This document shows positions 50,355 to 58,087 of a DNA stretch of 58,087 bases, in pieces. The stretch spans positions 1 through 58,087 of the forward strand of contig NZ_AAXY01000025.1 of the NCBI RefSeq assembly GCF_000169375.1. The letters are read 5' to 3'. The translations under genes were made by a program, and so were the position numbers. Positions within the stretch are counted from its first letter, which is position 1, and each line of letters begins with the position of its first letter. The notes beneath the pieces are model-generated. The model had not been told where the DNA came from, searched no databases, and saw only the letters and a program-made list of their open reading frames with translations. This DNA comes from Marinobacter sp. ELB17. Its GTDB lineage: Bacteria; Pseudomonadota; Gammaproteobacteria; Pseudomonadales; Oleiphilaceae.

Positions 50355-51625
50355 ATACGTCTTCAGCGGTTTCGGCGAAAATTACAGCCGCGCGGCGGCC
50401 CTCTTCTATGGCTAGCCGGGTGGCGCGTTCACTGGTCATGCAGCAGCTGAACCGCCTGCAACAAGGCACACTGGTTATTCGTGAAGCCGGCGCCAGCGAT
50501 GTCACCGTAGGGGATGGCAACAGGGCCTACCCTGCCGCCGAGTTGATCATCCACAATCACAGTACGTGGCGCGACCTACTCACCGGCGGCAGTATCGGGG
50601 CCGCTGAAGCCTATGTGGCCGGCGACTGGAGCTCCCCGAATCTGGTGTACCTGCTACGCTTTTTCAGCCGCAACATTGATTTGATGAATCGATTTGAAGA
50701 CCGTTTCAGCTGGGTAACGAAGCCCACCCTGAAGGGGCTGCACTGGCTTAATCGCAATACGCCAGAAGGGTCGCGTAAAAATATCAGTGCCCATTACGAT
50801 CTTGGCAATGACCTGTTCGAGCTGTTTCTAGACCCCTCTTTAATGTATTCGTCGGCCATCTATCAGGCGCCGGAAAGTACTCTAGACGAAGCGTCGGCCT
50901 ATAAGCTCGATGTTATCTGCCGCAAGCTGGAACTCAAGCCTGGCGACCAAGTCCTTGAAATCGGTACTGGCTGGGGCGGTTTCGCTATTCACGCTGCCAA
51001 GCATTACGGCTGCCACGTGACCACCACCACCATTTCGGCTGAACAACTGGCGCTGGCAAAACAAAGGGTTGAAGCAGAAGGCCTGCAAGACCGCATTACA
51101 TTGCTATTTGATGACTACCGCGACCTGAGCGGCCAGTACGACAAACTGGTGTCTATCGAAATGATTGAAGCCGTTGGCCCGCAGTTTCTGCCCAGTTACT
51201 TCGGCCAAATCAGCCAGCTGTTAAAACCTGAAGGCCTTGCGCTTATACAAGCCATCAACATGCCGGAACAGCGTTATCAGCGAGCCTTGAAAAACGTTGA
51301 TTTTATTCAGCGCTACATCTTCCCGGGCAGCTTTATTCCATCATTCGGAGCCATGGTGGGCGCCGTGCGCGAGCAAACGGACCTGGTGCTTGCCCACGTT
51401 GAAGACATAGGGTTTCACTACGCCCGTACTCTTAATGACTGGTGTCAGCGCTTTCAGGCTCACAGCCAAAATCTTCACCAACGAGGCTATGACGACGCAT
51501 TTCAGCGCCTTTGGCACTTCTATTTTGCGTATTGCGAAGCAGGGTTCAGTGAACGGGCCATTGGCGTAGCGCAAATTTTGATGGCGAAACCCGGCCACAA
51601 ACACGCACCCATTCATAGCGTATGA
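50342..51625 (+). CDS. cfa: cyclopropane-fatty-acyl-phospholipid synthase family methyltransferase
   Basis: A 427-residue SAM-dependent enzyme. LELKPGDQVLEIGTGWGGFAI is SAM motif I, preceded by SAHYDLGNDLFELFLDPSLMYSS, and VSIEMIEAVG and RYIFPGSFIPSFGAM follow. It methylates or cyclopropanates unsaturated acyl chains of membrane phospholipids. Relatives in such operons include UfaM-type methyltransferases, so the product could be methylated rather than cyclopropanated. Confidence 0.92.
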   Translation: MENMNTSSAVSAKITAARRPSSMASRVARSLVMQQLNRLQQGTLVIREAGASDVTVGDGNRAYPAAELIIHNHSTWRDLLTGGSIGAAEAYVAGDWSSPNLVYLLRFFSRNIDLMNRFEDRFSWVTKPTLKGLHWLNRNTPEGSRKNISAHYDLGNDLFELFLDPSLMYSSAIYQAPESTLDEASAYKLDVICRKLELKPGDQVLEIGTGWGGFAIHAAKHYGCHVTTTTISAEQLALAKQRVEAEGLQDRITLLFDDYRDLSGQYDKLVSIEMIEAVGPQFLPSYFGQISQLLKPEGLALIQAINMPEQRYQRALKNVDFIQRYIFPGSFIPSFGAMVGAVREQTDLVLAHVEDIGFHYARTLNDWCQRFQAHSQNLHQRGYDDAFQRLWHFYFAYCEAGFSERAIGVAQILMAKPGHKHAPIHSV

Positions 51626-52143
51626 TTCCCTCACAAACCTATCGTAACATTCTGAATTTCGTCATGTTCGAGCTTGGTTGGCTGGCCTGCGTTATGCTCT
51701 CTCAGGCTTGGGCGCTGGCCATTGTGGCGGTATTTCTGGTGTTGCATTTTGTGTTGGTTAGTCAGCACAAGCTGGATGAACTCCAGTTTATTGTTATAGG
51801 TACTCTGGCAGGGTCTGTACTGGATGGCCTTTGGCTGCGCACCGGCATTCTTGCCGACACCAGTGGCGCTGCTGTCATAACGCCGCCCTGGCTGATTGCG
51901 CTTTGGGCCATTTTTATGACCTCGCTTAATCATTCCCTGAAGTGGCTGGGCCGCAACCGGCTACTGATGTTCCTGATAGTGCCCATTGCCGGGCCTTTTG
52001 CTTACTGGTCCGCCAGCGCACTAGGAGCCGTGACCCTACCCAATTTGCTGCCGTCTGTACTGGCACTGGCCGTGGGGTGGCTGGTGCTGTTTCCGGCGCT
52101 GCTGTCTCTGCGCGACTCTCTGTACCCAAGGCTTGCGCCATGA
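51622..52143 (+). CDS. DUF2878 membrane protein
   Basis: A 173-residue inner-membrane protein with about five hydrophobic segments, matching DUF2878 (ILNFVMFELGWLACVML at the start, LPSVLALAVGWLVLFPALL near the end). This family is a regular member of the cfa/DUF1365 operon. ATGA overlaps on both sides. Function unknown. Confidence 0.85.
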   Translation: MIPSQTYRNILNFVMFELGWLACVMLSQAWALAIVAVFLVLHFVLVSQHKLDELQFIVIGTLAGSVLDGLWLRTGILADTSGAAVITPPWLIALWAIFMTSLNHSLKWLGRNRLLMFLIVPIAGPFAYWSASALGAVTLPNLLPSVLALAVGWLVLFPALLSLRDSLYPRLAP

Positions 52144-52949
52144 GCGCCCGCAAAGCAAAGCCAAAATTTTGGTGGTGTGCAACGGCTGCTCTTGCCGCAA
52201 CGTTGGCCTGGGCGCCTGCTATGGCCAACGCCAGCGCCGAGTTCCACTTCACCGGCAGCGCTCGTCCTCTGGGCAGCGCAAACGCCGGCAGCGAGCTTTA
52301 CCGCGAACAACATACGATACAGGGCGTCTGCCGCGGTAATCAGTTCAAACCGCAGAGCCACAGGGTTGAATATTTTGACGCCAGCTCTGATACCCCGTTC
52401 GCCTCCAAGCAGCTTCGCTATGACCGCGGCGAACAGCCTAGCCTGCTGCGCCCTGACGTGGAGTTCGTTCAACCCCGGTTCAACGAGCGCCTGACGGTCG
52501 GCTATGATTCAGGAAGTGTTGCCATCGAATGGCAATCACCCGCCCAGGGAGTTGAACAGTTTCGTTTGGACAGCAATAACAGCCTGGTGGTGGATTCTGG
52601 CTTTGACAATCTGGTTCGGCAAAACTGGCAGACCGTGGTTGAGGGCGGCTCTGTAAACTTCGAGTTTCTGGCGCCAACCCGCGGCAGTTACTATGGTTTT
52701 GTGATGGAGCCGGCCGATAATAAGAGCAACAGCGACCGCATTCGCGCCGATCATCTGATTCAGATTCGCCCGACCAGCCTGTTTCTACGATTGATAGTGG
52801 AACCCATTTTGCTTGGCTATAACCAGCAAGGTGCCCTGACCCACTATTCCGGCCTGACCAATATCCGTCTCAACCAGCAAGAAAATATTCAAGCGGATAT
52901 CGTCTATAGCGTAACCGAATATCCCCCCTGTCCGCTGCTGGCACCGTAG
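52140..52949 (+). CDS. secreted hypothetical protein of the lipid operon
   Basis: A 269-residue protein with a cleavable signal peptide (basic start, hydrophobic core, cleavage probably after MANASA). The mature part is soluble and beta-rich-looking; I recognise no family. It is the last gene of the operon, coupled to DUF2878 by ATGA, and should be periplasmic. It could shuttle or sense modified lipid, but nothing proves that. Start at 52140, not the upstream 51942. Confidence 0.75.
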   Translation: MSARKAKPKFWWCATAALAATLAWAPAMANASAEFHFTGSARPLGSANAGSELYREQHTIQGVCRGNQFKPQSHRVEYFDASSDTPFASKQLRYDRGEQPSLLRPDVEFVQPRFNERLTVGYDSGSVAIEWQSPAQGVEQFRLDSNNSLVVDSGFDNLVRQNWQTVVEGGSVNFEFLAPTRGSYYGFVMEPADNKSNSDRIRADHLIQIRPTSLFLRLIVEPILLGYNQQGALTHYSGLTNIRLNQQENIQADIVYSVTEYPPCPLLAP

Positions 52950-53038
52950 ACCATTCCTTAAGCGAAAACCAAGCGCCATTCCCTCGCGGTTTCAATGTGT
53001 TAAACTCTCATTAAACTTGTGCCGGAGAACCGTCCCCC

Positions 53039-53851
53039 ATGATGTTTGTGTCATTCAACGTCAACAGCATTCGTACACGCCTACATCAGCTTGCCGCGGT
53101 TATTGAGCAGCTGGAGCCGGATTTTATTGGCCTGCAGGAAACAAAAGTCAGCGATGAAGATTTTCCGCTGGCAGACATCGAAGCGCTGGGTTACCACGTG
53201 CATTTCCACGGCCAAAAGACCCATTACGGCGTGGCGCTTATGTCAAAAATGGCGCCCGATAAGGTATACAAAGGCTTTCCGGACGATCTGGACAACGCCC
53301 AGCGCCGACTGATTACCGCAGACTTCACCGTGAATGGTGAAACCCTCACCGTTATCAACGGCTACTTTCCCCAAGGCGAAAGTCGCGATCACCCGGTGAA
53401 GTTTCCAGCGAAGCAGAAGTTCTATGCGGATCTGATGAGCTACCTGGATGAGCTAAAGCTGCGCAATACCAAAGTGGTGGTGATGGGCGATGTGAACATC
53501 TCCCCGACGGACAAAGATATCGGCATCGGCGCCGATAACGCCAAGCGCTGGCTGCGTAGCGGCAAGTGCAGCTTTCTACCAGAGGAGCGCCAATGGCTGG
53601 GTGAAGTTGAAAGCCGTGGCTATACCGATGTGTTCCGCCACCTTCACCCCCACGAAGCGGATACGTTCAGCTGGTTTGATTACCGCAGCAAAGGTTTCGA
53701 TCGCGAGCCAAAACGCGGGCTGCGCATTGACTTGATCATGGCCAGTGACAACTTGCTGTCCCAAGCGAAAAGCGCCGGCGTCAGCTATGATGTTCGGGCT
53801 ATGGATCGCCCTTCTGATCATGCTCCAGTATGGGCCAGATTCACGCTCTAA
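53039..53851 (+). CDS. xthA: exodeoxyribonuclease III
   Basis: A 270-residue AP endonuclease/3'-5' exonuclease for base-excision repair. FVSFNVNSIRTRLHQL, LQETKVSDEDFP, VVVMGDVNISPTDKDIGIG, FSWFDYRSKGFDREPKRGLR and the closing DRPSDHAPVWA are all diagnostic, with the active-site Glu, Asp and His. The gene is complete. Confidence 0.95.
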   Translation: MMFVSFNVNSIRTRLHQLAAVIEQLEPDFIGLQETKVSDEDFPLADIEALGYHVHFHGQKTHYGVALMSKMAPDKVYKGFPDDLDNAQRRLITADFTVNGETLTVINGYFPQGESRDHPVKFPAKQKFYADLMSYLDELKLRNTKVVVMGDVNISPTDKDIGIGADNAKRWLRSGKCSFLPEERQWLGEVESRGYTDVFRHLHPHEADTFSWFDYRSKGFDREPKRGLRIDLIMASDNLLSQAKSAGVSYDVRAMDRPSDHAPVWARFTL

Positions 53852-53887
53852 TTATTTTTTCGTCAACCAGGAAGGTGGTCGCGGGTT

Positions 53888-54517
53888 ATGGCAAAGATCA
53901 AAACTCGCGATCGCATTCTCGATACCAGCCTGGCGTTGTTCAACGCCCTGGGCGAGCCGAATGTAACCACGCTGCTGATCTCCGATGAACTGGACATCAG
54001 CCCGGGCAACCTCTACTACCACTTCAACAACAAAAGCGACATTGTCAGTGAATTGTTTGAAAGCTTCGAGCTTGAAATGCACGACCTGTTGGCCGTGCCT
54101 GCTGACGTCAACATAAGCCTGGACCAGCAAAATTTCTTTTTGCACTTGTTGTTCGAAGCGGTAGCCCGCTACCGTTTTTTGTACCAGGATCTTGTCAATG
54201 TGCTGTCGCGCCATCCCCGGCTACAGCCAAAATTTCGCAAAATATTGAAGCTGAAGAACACCGCGTTCCACACCATCTGCACCAGCTTCAGCGCCCAAGG
54301 GTTTATGACTATCGGCACCGAAGAGTTAGCGACTTTATGTGATCAGTTAACGCTAACCACTTGTTACTGGAGCAGTTTTGATACGCTTTCACATCTTGAT
54401 GATCGTAATGCGGTGGACCCCGGTCGCGGCGTATACCAGACCATGTGCCTGATGTTGCCTTACCTGGCAGCAGAGGAAAAAGAACAGGCTTTGCTGATCA
54501 GCCGAAGTTATCTATAA
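53888..54517 (+). CDS. TetR-family regulator (PhaD-like)
   Basis: A 209-residue regulator with an N-terminal helix-turn-helix (KTRDRILDTSLALFNALGEP, LDISPGNLYYHFNNKSDIV) and a helical ligand-binding domain. Its convergent neighbour is a phasin, so it may be the PhaD-type regulator of polyhydroxyalkanoate granule proteins. The ligand is unknown. Confidence 0.87.
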   Translation: MAKIKTRDRILDTSLALFNALGEPNVTTLLISDELDISPGNLYYHFNNKSDIVSELFESFELEMHDLLAVPADVNISLDQQNFFLHLLFEAVARYRFLYQDLVNVLSRHPRLQPKFRKILKLKNTAFHTICTSFSAQGFMTIGTEELATLCDQLTLTTCYWSSFDTLSHLDDRNAVDPGRGVYQTMCLMLPYLAAEEKEQALLISRSYL

Positions 54518-54541
54518 AACAGTGGGGCTCTGGTGAGAGTG

Positions 54542-54994
54542 TCACTCTTCCTCATTAAAGCCCGGCGTTAATTCCTTTAGGCGATCAAGTTCTGCTTCCA
54601 GGCGCTCTACCCGCTTTTCCAAGCTCATGACATCTTCCTGCCGATACATTCCCAGGCGACGCAGAGCGCCAGATACCCGCTGATCGAACAAATGCTCGAG
54701 TTTATCCCAGGTGCCTGTGGCGCGCTCGCGTACGCCTTCTACCCGGTCTTCCACCGACTTCAGCTGTTTCTCGACCACACCGCGGGTGCGGTTTTCCATC
54801 TGCTCGCCTTCCTGCACCAGGCGTTCGAAAAAACGACCGGTATCTTCTTCGGCCTTGTTGAAGGCGCCTAGCCCTGCCAGCCAGATCTGTCGTGCCGAAT
54901 CTTTTATTTTGCCCGGCAGTTGGGCATCGGAATCCTTTATTTTGTCCGGCAGCTGGGCATCCGCATCCGTATTTTTTTCTTGGTCATCAGTCAT
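54542..54994 (-). CDS. phasin family protein
   Basis: A 150-residue phasin (ARQIWLAGLGAFNKAEEDTG, then a long coiled coil to KRVERLEAELDRLKEL) that coats polyhydroxyalkanoate granules. The N-terminal region contains an 11-residue duplication, DAQLPDKIKDS then DAQLPGKIKDS, from a 33-bp tandem repeat. No PHA synthase is in the window. Confidence 0.88.
   Translation of the reverse strand: MTDDQEKNTDADAQLPDKIKDSDAQLPGKIKDSARQIWLAGLGAFNKAEEDTGRFFERLVQEGEQMENRTRGVVEKQLKSVEDRVEGVRERATGTWDKLEHLFDQRVSGALRRLGMYRQEDVMSLEKRVERLEAELDRLKELTPGFNEEE
54897..54962 (-). repeat. 33-bp in-frame tandem duplication in the phasin gene
   Basis: Two adjacent 33-bp units (54897-54929 and 54930-54962) differ by a few bases and add 11 residues to the phasin N-terminus. 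Being a multiple of three, it keeps the frame. Confidence 0.75.
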
Positions 54995-55152
54995 GACAAA
55001 ACCTCCAAGCAGGCGCAGAAGCGCAAGTTAAAACTATGCACCCATTGTATTACAGCCGGCGCCCGATTGCAGTGGAGGCTTTCTTTTGCATGTTCGCCGC
55101 GGTATGCGATTATGGCCGTCTGTTTTCAAACTCGATTCCGGGAGATAAAGCC

Positions 55153-55584
55153 ATGGACCTCAGAAAAATCAATGACCGTATTTCGGTAGCACCGCAGATT
55201 CAGATAGCCGACCTACCCGCCATCGCTGGCCTGGGTTTCAAAACCCTGGTCGCCAATCGCCCGGATGGCGAAGAACCTGGCCAGCCGCTTATGGCGGGTA
55301 TTGAAGAAGCCGCGCGTGAACATGGCCTGCAGTGGGTATACATGCCGGTGGCCCCTGGGGACATCAGCGATGATGACGTGGAACGCTTCGGCGCAATGAT
55401 CCGCACAGCCGACGCCCCCGTACTGGCTTTCTGTCGTTCCGGAACTCGCTGTACTGTTCTGTGGGCGCTCAGTTCGGCTGGTGAGACCCCGGCAAAGGAA
55501 ATAGTTGAAAAGGCCCAAAGCGCCGGTTACGACATCAGCGGAATTGCGCCGCGGCTGGCTCAGCAGGCTCAGAAAAAGAGCTAA
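55153..55584 (+). CDS. DUF442/TIGR01244-type phosphatase-like protein
   Basis: A 143-residue protein with a Cys-based phosphatase loop (LAFCRSGTRCTVLW; Cys and Arg five residues apart) and ISVAPQIQIADLPAIAGLGF at the start, typical of the beta-lactamase-hydrolase-like/TIGR01244 group sometimes linked to sulfide metabolism. The start is ATG 55153 with GGGAGATAAAG upstream; the longer frame is not supported. Confidence 0.82.
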   Translation: MDLRKINDRISVAPQIQIADLPAIAGLGFKTLVANRPDGEEPGQPLMAGIEEAAREHGLQWVYMPVAPGDISDDDVERFGAMIRTADAPVLAFCRSGTRCTVLWALSSAGETPAKEIVEKAQSAGYDISGIAPRLAQQAQKKS

Positions 55585-55629
55585 TAAGCCGACACCCCAC
55601 TCGCACAGGCCATCAGTCAGGATTCATTC

Positions 55630-56745
55630 ATGCAATTTAAAGGTTCCGAACACTTCCGCCACAACCAACCGGAACGCCTGGGCGTGCTGGTGACCAATTT
55701 GGGAACACCCGATGCCCCAACCCCCTCGGCGCTGCGGCGCTATCTGGGGGAATTTCTGTGGGACCCTCGCGTAGTAGAAGTGCCCCGCCCTTTATGGTGG
55801 CTGATTTTGCACGGTGTCATCCTGCGCATTCGCCCGTCACGCAGTGCCAAAGCCTACGCCGGCGTGTGGCAGCCAGAAGGCTCGCCGTTAATGATACACA
55901 CGGCCAACCAGGCCAGCGCCATTGGCGAAGAGCTCAAAGCCCGTTACGGCGACAATGTGGTGGTGGAGTTTGCCATGCGCTATGGCAACCCATCCGTGGC
56001 CAGCGCACTGGACGCAATGCAACGGCAAGGCGTGCGCAAAATGCTGGTACTGCCCCTTTACCCGCAATACTCCGCGTCGACGTCAGCCTCCACCTTTGAC
56101 GCCATCGCCCAAGATTTTGCCAAGCGCCGCTGGCTGCCAGATTTTCGTTTTATCTCTCACTACCACGATTTTCCGCCGTACATCGAGGCCATGGCGGAGC
56201 TTATCGAGGCCCATTGGGTAGAGCACGGGCGCAAACAGAAGCTGATGCTGTCTTACCACGGCGTGCCGAAGAAATACCTGACCAAAGGCGACCCTTACCA
56301 CTGCGAATGCCACAAAACATCGCGCCTGCTGGCTGAGCGTCTGGGCCTGGCAAAAGAGGAATACATGACCACCTTCCAGTCAAGATTTGGCCGTGAAGAA
56401 TGGTTGAAGCCCTATACCGACGAAACCCTGAAGTCGCTTCCCGGTCAGGGTGTCAAATCCGTGGATGTATTCTGCCCGGGCTTTTCTTCAGATTGCCTGG
56501 AAACAGTAGAAGAAATCGACGAAGAAAACCGCGAGTACTTTATGGAATCCGGAGGCGAGGCGTTTAACTACATTACGGCATTGAACGCAACGCAGGGACA
56601 CATTGATGCGTTGGTCGCCTTGATCGAGCAGAATATTCAAGGCTGGCAAATACCGCAGAACAATCCGGAACACCTGGCTGAGCGCCAGGCCCTGGCCGAT
56701 GCGCAGCAGGCAGCGGTGTATCCTCACGAAACGGCAAAACTGTAG
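55630..56745 (+). CDS. hemH: ferrochelatase
   Basis: A 371-residue enzyme inserting Fe2+ into protoporphyrin IX to give haem. LGVLVTNLGTPDAPTPSALR is the N-terminal signature, LMLSYHGVPKKYLTKGDPYH contains the metal-site His, and CPGFSSDCLETVEEIDEENR has the second ligand Glu. Haem made here would serve the bd oxidase among others. It is intact. Confidence 0.96.
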   Translation: MQFKGSEHFRHNQPERLGVLVTNLGTPDAPTPSALRRYLGEFLWDPRVVEVPRPLWWLILHGVILRIRPSRSAKAYAGVWQPEGSPLMIHTANQASAIGEELKARYGDNVVVEFAMRYGNPSVASALDAMQRQGVRKMLVLPLYPQYSASTSASTFDAIAQDFAKRRWLPDFRFISHYHDFPPYIEAMAELIEAHWVEHGRKQKLMLSYHGVPKKYLTKGDPYHCECHKTSRLLAERLGLAKEEYMTTFQSRFGREEWLKPYTDETLKSLPGQGVKSVDVFCPGFSSDCLETVEEIDEENREYFMESGGEAFNYITALNATQGHIDALVALIEQNIQGWQIPQNNPEHLAERQALADAQQAAVYPHETAKL

Positions 56746-56777
56746 AAGCTTGTGCGCGCAGGGCTTCCGTTGTGCCC

Positions 56778-56802
56778 GGGGACAGATTTCAAATCTGTCC
56801 CC
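56778..56802 (+). repeat. perfect palindrome, REP-like
   Basis: GGGGACAGATTT and its exact inverse AAATCTGTCCCC flank a single C. This GGGACAGATTT-type palindrome occurs as dispersed, REP-like intergenic DNA in many gammaproteobacteria. Here it also follows ferrochelatase and could end its transcript. Confidence 0.7.
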
Positions 56803-56868
56803 TTATTAATCTGTCGTCGTCATTTTACCTGTGTCAAAATCTTCTGCATATGCTAGGAGATCCACACA

Positions 56869-58071
56869 ATGGTATCAGTCAAATCGCTACACGGCTCAGC
56901 CCAACTGCTTCTGGATGTGGCTGGTGGCGTTACCCGCATAGCCGAACGGACACATCGCACGATTGTCCGGGAGATAAATCCGTTAAACCGGCTGCGTGAC
57001 ATTACAGGATTGCCCTCTAAGGAACGGGAGGGCCACACATATCAGTTTATTCAGTCGACCATGTCTTCATTGCAACAAGGCTTGCATCGATCCCTTGACG
57101 GGTTCTCAGCGGATGACGAGCCCCCACACTCGGCACAAAGCGAGAAAGTCGCAGCTGCGTTGAATGGTGTCTGCGGTGATCACCTCGAAGCCAGTAACAA
57201 TCCCCTGGCGATTACCCTGCATTTCAGAGATAGCCAAGGCGCAAAACTAAGACCTGACTCAGAAAGCGTGGGCGCCATGTTTCCCGACGCCAGTCCGCGC
57301 ATCGTGTTACTGGTACACGGCCTGTGCCTGTCACACGAGTACTGGAAAGACCACGAAAAAGCGGATTTGGGTATCGAACTGCAGCGCGCCCATGGCTTCA
57401 CGCCACTGTACCTCAACTACAACACGGGCCGGCATATTTCCAGTAACGGCAGGGAGTTAAGCGAACAACTTCAGGTATTAATTGATGCCTGGCCGGTCGA
57501 AGTTGAAGAGCTGGTTCTGATTGGCCACAGCATGGGCGGGCTGGTTATCCGCAGCGCCTGCTGGTATGGCAGCGAGCCGACATTACCCTGGACCAAATTG
57601 GTCAAAAAAGCACTTTACCTGGGTTCACCCCACCACGGCGCCGCGCTGGCAAAAGCCGGGCACTTACTCACCTTTGTCATGCAAAAGTTCCGCTACGCCA
57701 GCCCGTTTGCACTTGCGCAACACACCAGCGCCGGCATCAAAGACCTGCGATATGGAAATTTGCTTGACGATGACTGGGAAGGAATCGATCAGGATGAGTT
57801 TCACCCCGACATCCGCAAGCCAGTTCCGCTGCTAAAGGGCGCCCGGCACTATTTCCTGGCCGCCACCATTGGCGATCACCCAACAGACTTTTCCAGCACC
57901 ATGGTGGGAGATCTTTTGGTGCGGCTGGATAGCGCAAAAGGGCATCATTCTGATGATTTGAAGACGTTGCGAATACGCCCGGAAGACTGCCGGGTGTTTG
58001 AAAAGCTGAATCACCTTGCGTTGCTCGACAACAAGGTCGTGCATGACCAGATACTGGAATGGCTGGCTTGA
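56869..58071 (+). CDS. alpha/beta hydrolase (PGAP1/lipase-like)
   Basis: A 400-residue serine hydrolase. The nucleophile elbow is LVLIGHSMGGLVIRSACW, the oxyanion region is IVLLVHGLCLSHEYWK, and the rest is the canonical fold with a candidate catalytic His near the C-terminus. No signal peptide is visible, so cytoplasmic. It resembles esterases with PGAP1-like folds; substrate unknown. It ends at the window edge, complete. Confidence 0.85.
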   Translation: MVSVKSLHGSAQLLLDVAGGVTRIAERTHRTIVREINPLNRLRDITGLPSKEREGHTYQFIQSTMSSLQQGLHRSLDGFSADDEPPHSAQSEKVAAALNGVCGDHLEASNNPLAITLHFRDSQGAKLRPDSESVGAMFPDASPRIVLLVHGLCLSHEYWKDHEKADLGIELQRAHGFTPLYLNYNTGRHISSNGRELSEQLQVLIDAWPVEVEELVLIGHSMGGLVIRSACWYGSEPTLPWTKLVKKALYLGSPHHGAALAKAGHLLTFVMQKFRYASPFALAQHTSAGIKDLRYGNLLDDDWEGIDQDEFHPDIRKPVPLLKGARHYFLAATIGDHPTDFSSTMVGDLLVRLDSAKGHHSDDLKTLRIRPEDCRVFEKLNHLALLDNKVVHDQILEWLA

Positions 58072-58087
58072 GAAAACAGCAGCAGAC

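Overview
The window looks like the chromosome of a marine gammaproteobacterium, most probably Marinobacter or a close relative. This is inferred from gene content: a cyanide-insensitive-type bd oxidase with cydDC, the electron-transfer flavoprotein set, a phasin with a TetR regulator, and a photo-oxidative-type lipid operon. No rRNA gene or species marker is present, so genus is an inference.

Layout. 1-5.1 kb: gene fragments, then an MFS transporter, a yellow/royal-jelly-family lipoprotein and a family III CoA-transferase. 5.1-13.5 kb: a leftward-reading array of small genes separated by integron attC-like sites. It carries carbonic anhydrase, a VOC protein, an orphan 81-aa gene, brnTA and an intact higBA. 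Between them lie broken genes (a second higBA, LysR and EamA remnants), an IS1182-family element and a shortened IS91-like unit. No integron integrase is visible. 13.4-15.8 kb: the full-length IS91-like unit, a transposase with an overlapping tyrosine recombinase. One of its edges is an attC-like hairpin and the other is an IS91-style hairpin abutting GTTC.

16.28-25.54 kb: a compact 9.2-kb phage-satellite-like element. It encodes an integrase, an AlpA-like regulator, a Toprim/helicase replication protein, a ClpP-type prohead protease fused to a major capsid protein, a small terminase and several unknowns. It sits inside a tRNA-Leu(UAA) gene. The 3' half of that gene is at 16240-16296 and the 5' half at 25527-25568, and the two halves rejoin to a perfect cloverleaf. 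The element carries a complete, differently sequenced tRNA-Leu(UAA) at 25350-25435, directly downstream of the captured host tRNA promoter. This is the most striking system in the window.

25.6-58 kb is mostly core chromosome: a methyltransferase, cydABDC, an iron-dependent alcohol dehydrogenase, a saccharopine-dehydrogenase-like protein, etfBA divergent from etfD (ETF-QO) with a PsrA-like palindrome between them, a SlyD-type FKBP, sixA/DUF1285/gpsA, a STAS and PP2C-response-regulator pair, and an HD hydrolase. Then come a rightward lipid-modification operon (desaturase, NTF2-like, SDR, FAD oxidoreductase, DUF1365, cyclopropane synthase, DUF2878, secreted protein), exonuclease III, a TetR regulator with a phasin, a DUF442 phosphatase, ferrochelatase and an alpha/beta hydrolase.
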